A DNA stretch of 26,802 bases from Gamarada debralockiae (Eukaryota; Ascomycota; Leotiomycetes; Helotiales; Hyphodiscaceae). Every line of letters begins with the position of its first letter. The stretch's first letter is position 1. The notes under the pieces were generated by a model. It did not search any database. It was not told the DNA's origin and saw only the letters and a list, made by a program, of their open reading frames with translations. Location: contig NXFV01001088.1 in the NCBI GenBank assembly GCA_002803225.1, positions 1-26,802 on the forward strand, read 5' to 3'. The translations under genes and the position numbers were made by a program. Positions 19,468 through 26,802 of this stretch are shown piece after piece.

Positions 19468-22189
19468 TTACTTCCTCAGCCCAATGCAGGAAACTCGTTT
19501 GTATCGCCCAACGGAATGTCCGTCGAGAAGCTCTTGCAGGCGGCCGTCGTGTATCGCATCCCATATTCTTTCACCTAGCTCAAAAAGTTTCTCCTTGGCA
19601 ATGTTTGACACCGGGTATTTTTGAGCCTGAATCCACTTGACCAAATCTCTACGTTTCATTAGACGAATCTCCTCTCGGGTTTGAGGGACCTCGATAGGGT
19701 CGGTGGAACCCCTTCTAAACCGTCTGCGGCGATGTTCGTCGATTAACTCTTGAAGTCGACCCTCATGTTTTGCATCCCATATCTCCTCAGCCAGACGAAC
19801 AAAATTCTCCTTGCGAGAGGTAGATGCCTTCGGAGAGCTCCGAATGATAGACGCCGGGTGCCCCTGAGCCTTGATCCACTCACAGAGTCGGTTTCTTGTC
19901 AGTAATCGAATGTCTTCTCGAGTTCTAGGATCGGCATTTCTGGCGAGGTCTTTCAAAGTACCGTTCTGTATGGCATCCCAAGTGTCCTCGGCATAAGCTA
20001 GGATATCCTTTTTGTAGTTTGGCCCCCAATTCTGAGGCATTCCTTTGCATTTGAGCCACTTCTGAAGATCGCTCATAGACATCCGCCCAAGACTTGCACG
20101 ACTCTTGGGCTCTTCGGCTCTGTTCACGGTTGAAATATTTTTTTTCCATAGGAAGCTGTTGCATGAGAATAGCATCGTCCCAGATCGCTTGAGCTAGGCC
20201 TAGAGCGGCAGCTTTCTTTACTTCTGAGGAGACTCTTTGGCCCTTTGATCGAATCCATCGGATCAATTGCTTGAGGCTCAATTGGTCAAACTCTTCACGA
20301 GACTTAATCTCCACTTCGGTAGGACCCTCCTCAACAATCTCGTGGCTCTTTGACTTAAACCGTCTTCTAAGTTTGATAGAAGTTGAGCTAGCTCGGCCTT
20401 GGTGATGGTGGACAGCAGGTGCGAGTTGCTCGTCAGGTTCGTCTTCAGGCTTCAAGTCGATTTCAGATCCGAAGCTGGCTCCATCAAGTATAGCTTCACC
20501 CATTTTGAGCCAAGCTGTCTTCGGTTTACAAGCACCAGAGCTGAATCCGCGAGACTTGATCCACTCTTCAACTTCGTAGAGCTTCAGCTTCTTTAGGTCA
20601 TCGCGATGGGAGACGACAAGCATCTTTTGACAGTCATGGGCCGCTTTTCGTGTTGTTTGCCGTCCAACAGCCAATTTCGAATGCTCTCAGCACAATCCAG
20701 AAGCTCATCTCTTGTTCTTGACTTAGGAACATGGAATCCTTGGAATCGAATCCACACCACAAGCTCGTCGACAGACTTTCCTCCGAGGTCGACTTCTTCG
20801 GCAGACGCTTGAGGCTTCATCCTATTATAAGCCCTTCTAATGACGTTGAAGAGCTTGAACGGCAGCGATTCATCCGCTGGCACATAGCGATTGGAGCCAC
20901 AACCCTCACAGGTACGTGCAAAGGAAGCAAGGTAGACTCCGGTGGAGATCTCATAACGCGGTGCTCGGTCCATATAGCCAGTCCATGAACTCCGACACTT
21001 GCTGCAAATGACTGGCACTGTAGTTTGATCGCCTTGTGAGGGGTCCGCATATCTCCATAAGACATTCAATGCCACCGGTAGTTTTGTTTCCGAAAATCAC
21101 GCTCAGGGATGTTCTGCTTGTCGAGCTAGCGCGAGCAAGAGTTGAATTCCTGTGAGTTTGTTCCAGAGGGTCGCGGCGATTAAGTCCAACCCACGGGTAT
21201 GGATCAATCTTAAAACCATGAGGCAAATCCTTTGCCAACCTTTCGCGAGGCAATGTGCGGAATAGAAGCGCCGCATACTTTTCCAAAACATTGAGAAGTA
21301 TTTGCTTTTCCCGCCTCTGGTCGTTGGACTTGGGAGGAGCCAATTGCGCAAACTTCAACCAGAAATCATGAGTTCCTCTCTGAGCCCAAAACCTGATGTG
21401 AGCAGAAAAGTAAGTTTGCTTCTTTGTTCGTCGCCCCATTCGTGATCTCTGTAGAAACCGATGTCGGTCTCGTTGATGCGCGCTGATTCGTTTACGAAGC
21501 ACCCATGCCTGTCCAACATAGATTCCGAGGATAGCGGGCTTGCCTTTGTTATATATGACATGGACATAGATCGTCATTTGGTGACCCATCGGTGCCGCGA
21601 TTCTTGGTATTTTCTTGAGATTACTAAGACGGAGTTCACCAGTCTTGATCAAACGAAGCAAATCGGGTTCTAGAGCTTTTATGATCTTGGCTTTGAGGAT
21701 CTCAGGTCCTCCAATGTCCTTAACGCAAACATCGTATCGCATCTTGCCTTTCGCAAGATCAAGAAATCTTGGTGGCTTCTGCAAGTCTTCGATCAATCTA
21801 TCCAGTGCTGACAGATACTCGTCAGGTGGGGTGGAAGCCGGCGCTGGCGTTTGATGATGCATAGGGCCATCCGGAATATCGTCGAATCCCTCCCAGTCAC
21901 TGTCCTCCCCCTGGAGCTGAATTTCGTGTTTCTTTGCAATAGGTCAGTATGGAGTGTCATTGTGAAGAGGCGGGCATTGCCACGGGAAATATGGAGTAGC
22001 ATTTATGAGACTGTATGCATAGAGACGATTTACCTTCATGGCGCCTGGAAGAACATCGAAGACCAGGCGTGCGTCCTCATCATCACAGGCATCCTCATGT
22101 TCAGATCCGCTGGGCACAAATGGCGATGACATGTCTTCGCTGGCATCGAGTTTAGCGTGACGCTTCCGACAACTCGACCTTCGGACCAT
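19468..22189 (-). CDS. GIY-YIG nuclease-like protein with zinc ribbon and SAP-like repeats (three apparent frameshifts)
   Basis: Exon 1 (22189-22034, starts MVRRSSCRKRH) joins after a 102-nt intron to exon 2 from 21931. The first domain holds IYVHVIYNKG, LGIYVGQAWVLRKRISAHQ and a later LEKYAALLFR, giving the tyrosines, arginine and glutamate expected for a GIY-YIG catalytic fold. A zinc-ribbon-like part follows (CSKC and CEGC about 33 residues apart, with WTGYM and PRYEISTG). Then come six repeats of the form L..L...W[IL]...G........IWDA or similar (20790-19500). The reading frame changes at about 21095 (A4/T4 run), about 20640 (C3/G3 run) and 20138-20145 (an eight-base run). Each looks like one inserted or lost base. 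Total length would be about 870 aa. Expected role, by inference only: a nuclear DNA-binding nuclease or structure-sensing protein. The stop at 19468 may be premature. It could be a young pseudogene or suffer sequence errors. Confidence 0.65.
19500..20790 (-). repeat. six SAP-like protein repeats encoded in tandem
   Basis: Repeat cores, in protein order, are VDELVVWIRFQGF, LYEVEEWIKSRGF, LKQLIRWIRSKGQ, MSDLQKWLKCKGM, RNRLCEWIKAQGH and RRDLVKWIQAQKY. Each is followed by a second helix ending in forms like AIWDD, TWDAI, EIWDA and RIWDA. Most cores are preceded by R[ED][ED][IFL]. The helix-turn-helix spacing and the L..W/L...G pattern resemble SAP DNA-binding motifs, but with a near-invariant tryptophan. 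Protein-level repeats are clear; DNA-level identity between units is low, so the duplications are old. Confidence 0.7.
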
Positions 22190-23274
22190 TTCCCCCCTTG
22201 TGCTATGCTGGGTGAACAGTAAAACAACGATTGGTTTGACGTTGTTGGAGGCTGCGCAATATCGATGGGTGGAGCTGCAAATGGATTGACTTCAGTGTTT
22301 TTGGTAATTTGCTGAAGGACAGAAGATGAAGAGGTGTTTAGAGTTGCCAGGCAGAAGAGGTTCCTGGGCAAAATTAAGAGCTGATATCAAATTCTTGATC
22401 TCATTTCTGCCTTCACTTTCGGTCACATTCACTCTCTATTGTTTCTATTCATATCCAGTCGCAATGGCTTTGTTCACATTCACTTCCATTTATTATTATG
22501 TGACACCGACTGTTCGCCGGCTGTAGCGCGCCCCGCTGGCCGCTTGTTTAGGCAACCAAGGAACCGCTGCGCGTTACTTGATGCGTAATTGTTGTTTTAA
22601 AATTCACTTGTAGGTACAAGCTAGCCAGAAGGAAATTGAACCTTTCTATCACTCCAAACCTTGGTTTTGTTTCGGGCTGCTCCCCTTGTATGTAGATCCA
22701 AATATCTGAACAGCGATACGTATACCTCGGAACGTTCTAGCTGACAACGTGTGGGCGTGCCTTCGGTCAAAAAGGGCTCCTCGGAGTTACAAGTAGTAGT
22801 ATATATACAAGCATATATAGCCTCGATACTCTTCTCTAAGATTTGTGCTCCATTCTACTTCAGATATATTTGAAACTAGGGACATCCTTATATCTTGCGC
22901 AAATGTAACTGCTTGTTCATCGAGCTAGAAAAAGTGTGTCTCTCTTTCTATATGCGCGTTATTTGGTTGGCCTCCAGGTGGCAACCAGTAGAAGCTTTTA
23001 GTGCAATGTTCTGAATACTGCTTCCATCGCCTCCTTTTCTAAAATCTAGATACCAAGAGTGTTGATACCGTCTGAAGCTTTATTGTTATTGTCGCTATAC
23101 TTCTTTTCTAGGTACTTAGGTAATTATAGGATCTGCTTATTTGATAGTAGTTTGTTATTGTAATGGCTCTCATCTTTAACGGATCTCGATAAGTAAGATC
23201 TAGTATAGTCCTTATTATATCAATTAGTATAAGGTAGTTAAAGACGGCTTAGTGGGCAAACTGCAGAAGCTCGG
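22190..23274. other. intergenic region, no supported gene
   Basis: About 1.1 kb upstream of the GIY-YIG gene. The first few hundred bases presumably carry its promoter, with a CT-rich stretch at about 22390-22470. Short ORFs here show no features. The right part is increasingly AT-rich. Confidence 0.5.
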
Positions 23275-23479
23275 TGTCACGAATCCAAATTCAAGGGCCG
23301 AAGGGCGCAAGAGAATAGGTTCAATTACAACTATTCAAAACTAAAGAGAGAAGGAAAAAGGTCTAGGCCTCCTACTACTCCTGCAAATACTTCCTAGGCA
23401 TGCTAGTGCTCGCTTAGCTAACCCTACCAACCATTTACTAATACGCTCCCACGTGACCCAGCACGTACGAGCCGTGACA
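23275..23479. repeat. solo LTR with near-perfect target duplication
   Basis: The 205-bp block starts TGTCACG and ends CGTGACA, a 7-bp perfect inverted repeat. It is flanked by CTCGG on the left and ATCGG on the right, a 5-bp target-site duplication with one mismatch. Read on the minus strand it shares a CTTTTTCCTTCTCTCTTTAG pyrimidine core with the similar tract in the LTR at 2650. No internal element sequence is attached, so it looks like a recombination-derived solo LTR. Confidence 0.6.
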
Positions 23480-23924
23480 ATCGGAATCTAGGCAAACAAA
23501 AAGAGTAAAAGTATAATAGTAGTGCTATACTAGAAATCATAGGAGGATGGCTCTCTAGTAAGGAATCAGCTGTATTGGGTTTGAAGGGGTGTCCTCCCCT
23601 ACAATCATCCTATGAACTTGTAGTCGGTCTTAGTTCTAGTGTAATAGGAGTCTAGGTTTACAAGAACCCTGGGGGGCGATTTGAGGTTACGGAAGCCCCG
23701 AAGGACTGGAATAAGGCTGAGGCCTTGAAGGAGTAGTCTATGCCTATAGGGTCTCTAAGGGGTTGATCTGAACCTAACGGAAGCCCTGAAGATCTAGAAG
23801 GCTATGGAGAATAGGATGACTTAGGAACTGGAGGTCTAGACCTCGGTAACCCCGAAGGGATCGGAAACGCCGATACTAGCTCGTACAAAGCCAGCAGCTA
23901 GTATAGCTACTACAGGGAGCTAGT
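23480..23924. other. spacer between two LTR-like blocks, with degenerate GAAG-CCC repeats
   Basis: Between about 23690 and 23860 the motif GAAGCCCCGAAGG recurs in altered forms (GAGGCCTTGAAGG, GAAGCCCTGAAG, GTAACCCCGAAGG). One frame reads through it with several stops. It may be a degraded element interior or a minisatellite-like tract. No gene is supported. Confidence 0.35.
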
Positions 23925-24115
23925 TGTGACAGTTCTGGCGAATGCCACCTGATCATGCTGCCTGCGCGTGAGACATGTGGGAGCCTGGTGCACTAGCGCG
24001 TCCTGGTGTGATATTAGACTTCGTGTACTTGCAGAACTTTTTCTTCTATCCTTAGCTTAGTATCTTCGTTAATTCAGCATTTTACTGCGTACGGTCTTCG
24101 TTGCGTGGTGTCACA
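23925..24115 (+). repeat. second solo-LTR-like block
   Basis: The 191-bp block begins TGTGACAG and ends GTGTCACA, with a 7-bp inverted repeat if the flanking T and A are included. An internal CTTTTTCTTCTATCCTTAG core resembles those of the other two LTRs in the window. The 5-bp flanks (CTAGT, ATTTG) do not match, so either the ends are misplaced or the element is old. Confidence 0.45.
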
Positions 24116-25221
24116 ATTTGCGACTTTTCCTGTCGGATGCGGGGGAAGGTTAAAGACTCGATTGAGCTCTAAAAGAGAGCAAGGGAAAAAAAGAGAGCTA
24201 TATACAGGGAGAAATGAGGTATTCCATCTGACATTTCCCTCCCTGGTCTTATGAGCTCTTCTTATTTATAACTTAATGAAAAGTAATAGAATCAAGTTTA
24301 AATTAAGTCTTATAGGATTTTATAATATAAATATCAAATCCAGCTACTTTTCCCTATAATTAAATAGGTGTTGTAATTGATATTAAAGAAAATATCTAAA
24401 GTAAAGTACAAAGCAAAAGATCAGTGAATTTTATATATGAGATTTTTATTTCTTATTATTTTGGAACACAACAAATAGAGCAAGTATCTAGCTAGATTAT
24501 CTATATCTAATAATGCATATTTATCTTTAGAAATAAATTTAAATTAATAGTTGATGTGGTTATAAATTTATTAAGTCTTAAGAACCACTGGTTTGGTGAT
24601 AGCTCGTGCACGTGGCCGGGATGACGAGTATCTGACGCGAACAACCTAAAAACGTGTCAGGCGGAGGTAGCCTATAAAACACCTCGTATTGCAGATGAAC
24701 TTTAAGAGCTGACTATGGCACCTATTGACTTTCTCTCCCAAAGAAGTAATTTCGATTCGGCGCCACTGTTGCGAAATGCGCCTTCTACGTGCTTAGTAAT
24801 GATTCTTTTCATATCACCACAAGGTCAGCTTTGGCGCCTGACATCTTTGAAGGATCGGACGGGAAGAGCTTGACCGCCAGAAACCCTTAATCAGTGTTTG
24901 AGTCTCGAGAATGCATGATTGATAACAGTTCACACATGTTTATTTCTATAATTTTCCAACAGTACAATTTTGAATGACCAAATCAGACGAAATTCATGAG
25001 CACAACGGCCCTTCAACTCTCTAAATTTAAAACACTAACCAATCGGTTGGGGCCCATTCAAGCGCTCGCTACCCCTCAAAAGTACCACCTCGTAATATAC
25101 ACAACGAAGTCGTCCAACTACTTCACGATGTCCCTGATTCTTCATCCTATGACTTCAGAAAGAATTAATATGATCTCCATAGTTTTCTGTAGACGGCATA
25201 CGGAATGCTTAATACCTTCCC
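24116..25221. other. AT-rich intergenic region, no supported gene
   Basis: 24240-24580 is strongly AT-rich and looks RIP-like. 24580-25220 has normal composition, but its only longer ORF (24996-25241) has no gene-like features and overlaps the end of the minus-strand gene. Confidence 0.5.
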
Positions 25222-25491
25222 CTAAAACGCATTCGAATTAAAATCAATTGGCTCGGGTTTTTGCGACCCTAAGTACCGAATGACTTCCTCCTGCTCACCA
25301 TTCTTGCGCTTTTGTCTCTGTCTTCTCAAGATGCGAAAGCAACAGTAGAACGCGACAATGAAGCCGATGAGAACGACGCTACCAATTACTATGCTGACAA
25401 TCGCGGGGACGGGTATTACATAACATCCCCAGCCGTCGGTGTACTGACAGTTGCGTTTAAGGATGGGGGTAGGATGTGATGGTGGGGCCAT
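25222..25491 (-). CDS. small single-pass membrane protein, unknown function
   Basis: An uninterrupted 89-aa ORF starting at the ATG in CCAACCATGGCC, a strong fungal start context. The frame extends upstream only to a GTG, so the ATG is chosen. A short proline-rich N-terminus with two cysteines (C15, C23) precedes one hydrophobic helix (about residues 28-52, VPAIVSIVIGSVVLIGF onward). A strongly basic stretch (RILRRQRQKRK) follows, then a polar tail. By the positive-inside rule the tail faces the cytosol. No cleavable signal peptide is evident. The family is not recognised. A TATA-like box sits 84 nt upstream. Confidence 0.6.
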   Translation of the reverse strand: MAPPSHPTPILKRNCQYTDGWGCYVIPVPAIVSIVIGSVVLIGFIVAFYCCFRILRRQRQKRKNGEQEEVIRYLGSQKPEPIDFNSNAF

Positions 25492-25574
25492 GGTTGGAGT
25501 CAATAGCACATAAGATAAGAGACATTGAATATGAATATGAGAGGATATGATCTTAGCAGAGTGATGCCAAGATG

Positions 25575-25582
25575 ATTATATA
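25575..25582 (-). promoter_or_regulatory. TATA-like box of the small membrane protein gene
   Basis: TATATAAT on the minus strand, 84 nt before the chosen ATG, a plausible distance for a fungal TATA promoter. Confidence 0.4.
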
Positions 25583-25943
25583 GGAATTGAGAGTCAGAAA
25601 TTCTACGGAGGACGCGGCCAAAAGTCTTGCAACGACCAGGGTGATCGCCATAGCCTCGCTTAATTAGCAGGAGCGTCGCACAGCAGCCAGATAGCGCTAT
25701 AAATTTAAGGGCTTACAGGCTCTTTAGGCACCGAATTTAGCGCCCGCGCCCTGTAACTGTTACTGTAATCGCTATTGCTTCAGGCTTCTTAGGCGCTGGA
25801 CCCCGTTGCTATGCAACAACCTTGCCGAACAAGCGAGGATTGGCACCCTCGCCTCACCAGGGGGTGTCAAAGATAATTCAGACAGCCGAATATTAGCCGA
25901 AACGTCAAAAATAAGGCTAAAATGTCATGTTTTCTACTCTCTA
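25583..25943. other. spacer upstream of the small gene and beyond the transposase stop
   Basis: About 360 bases with a few short palindromic strings (for example TTGCTATGCAA near 25806). It should include the 3' end of the Tc1/mariner relic, but I could not identify its terminal inverted repeat. Confidence 0.35.
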
Positions 25944-26700
25944 TCACCACAATTCGCTCTTAATGGGTTTCCCACCTATTTGTGCCAGTGAATTGCATTG
26001 TCCTGGCATTTCTGCGATACGCACACGAACCTCTTGCATCGTGATCTTGCTCTATTCATCTTGTAGCACCTCCTTTAGCTCCTCGATCGATCTCTACATG
26101 CGCTAACGTACTCGAATCTTTAATATATCCCAACATGCCTCCATTGGGTTCAAATCTGGTGATTTCGTAAGGTGTACAAGGGTTTCGACCCAATTGATAG
26201 CTTTAATACGCTACGCTAGGCCTAGTATCTTGTGTCTATAAGAGGAATCATTATCCTCTTGTAAAACCTATAGACTTAGCCATCCTTTGTCTGTAGATCA
26301 AGCTTTATGAATACCTATAATATAAACAGGAAATAGATGTTTGCAATAGTATTTTTGAGTCATCGAATTGCCCTTAGGCTTGACCACCTTGTCGTGACCA
26401 ACGGACGCTTCCCACTCAAGAATTCGACCTTAATACTCTTCTAGTGTCTTATATTTTCTTGCGCATAACTTAGGAGGCTTCTAAGGCTTGATAACCGAGT
26501 CGTTTTCGTTATTGTAAAACTCTAATTTGTCAGCTTTGGCACGCTAGTTGCACCATGCTACAATATACAGCTTGACACTTGTTTTCTCTAGCCTTTACTA
26601 GATATTTTCAAGGTCTAACCTATGTCCTTACTCTTATAGAATTAAGCCTTGACTATATAAAGAAGGATTAATATGCGTTTTGTCTGTGAAGAAGATATAT
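25944..26700 (-). pseudogene. Tc1/mariner-family transposase, RIP-damaged
   Basis: Read on the minus strand the relic shows RILEWEASVGHDKVVKPKG, then LQEDNDSSYRHK with the second catalytic aspartate, and SPDLNPMEACWDI with the third acidic residue region of a DDE transposase. It ends with EVRVRIAEMPGQC and GGKPIKSELW before a TGA at 25944-25946. In-frame TAG and TGA stops and a small shift near 26120 interrupt it. The usual histidine after DxS is tyrosine (C-to-T). The N-terminal helix-turn-helix and first aspartate are not clear, and the left part fades before 26700. It may extend past the window edge. Confidence 0.75.
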
Positions 26701-26802
26701 TACTAGAAATTATCGACCGTTTTATGCTTGTTGTGACGGCGGGATCGATGCAAAGGTCTGAAGCGCGGAGTTCAAAGATCACGGTATATAGTAAAATACT
26801 AA

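Noticed and set aside
20138..20145. programmed ribosomal frameshifting at the A8 run
   Set aside because: Two other frame breaks in the same gene have no slippery sequence, so mutation or sequence error is simpler.
20606..20646. a 41-nt intron (GTCAAA..TAAAG) to explain the frame change in the GIY-YIG gene
   Set aside because: It would remove HRDDLKK, which matches the R[ED][ED][IL] lead-in of the other repeats, so a base indel is the better explanation.
21033..21075. a 43-nt intron (GTGGCA..ACAAG) joining the GIY-YIG head to the zinc ribbon
   Set aside because: It is phase-compatible, but it has a poor donor and no branch motif, and it would delete the protein-like VALNVLWRYAD. Kept only as an alternative to a frameshift.
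24996..25241. 81-codon plus-strand ORF
   Set aside because: No features, and it overlaps the end of the better supported minus-strand membrane protein gene.
1..26802. CRISPR arrays, rRNA genes, bacterial operon signals
   Set aside because: None seen; the intron-bearing genes and domains are fungal nuclear.

Overview
This window looks like nuclear DNA of a filamentous ascomycete (Pezizomycotina; a leotiomycete is my guess, not proven). The reasons are short introns (about 47-160 nt) with GT..CTAAC/CTGAC..AG signals, fungal-only domains (STAND N-terminal domain, 2EXR, HET-type tail), and transposon relics that carry the C-to-T / G-to-A decay of repeat-induced point mutation (RIP).

Layout. 1-4.65 kb is an AT-rich desert: the RIP-mutated inside of a Ty3/Gypsy element on the minus strand, its GC-richer LTR (2650-2871), a possible second LTR, and a RIP-riddled plus-strand ORF. 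4.77-7.0 kb holds broken gene remains, ending in a HET-protein-like C-terminus. 7.05-14.5 kb is a healthy island with a divergent pair: a 999-aa DNA polymerase V / MYBBP1A-type ribosome-biogenesis protein (minus) and a 1218-aa chimeric protein (plus). The chimera joins a fungal STAND N-terminal domain, an almost complete NF-YA/HAP2 CCAAT-binding module and a C-terminal NACHT_N-like helical region. 14.55-15.05 kb is a frameshifted 2EXR relic.

15.97-17.79 kb is a complete dihydroorotase (pyrimidine synthesis) in ten exons, two of them only 13 and 27 nt, with one GC-AG intron. Head-to-head with it, at 18.34-19.3 kb, lies a decayed second dihydroorotase with a different intron pattern. 19.47-22.19 kb (minus) encodes a GIY-YIG nuclease-like protein with a zinc ribbon and six SAP-like repeats. 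It is interrupted by three apparent one-base frameshifts. 22.2-25.2 kb has no supported gene but contains two solo-LTR-like elements. A small single-pass membrane protein (25.22-25.49 kb) and a RIP-damaged Tc1/mariner transposase relic (25.94-26.7 kb) close the window.

Taken together it is a mosaic of housekeeping genes (POL5, dihydroorotase), fast-evolving fungal immunity/allorecognition-type genes (STAND-N, HET, 2EXR) and RIP-silenced transposons. The two candidates for undescribed biology are the STAND-N/HAP2 chimera and the GIY-YIG/SAP-repeat protein. All splice sites were read by eye; no alignment or RNA evidence was available.
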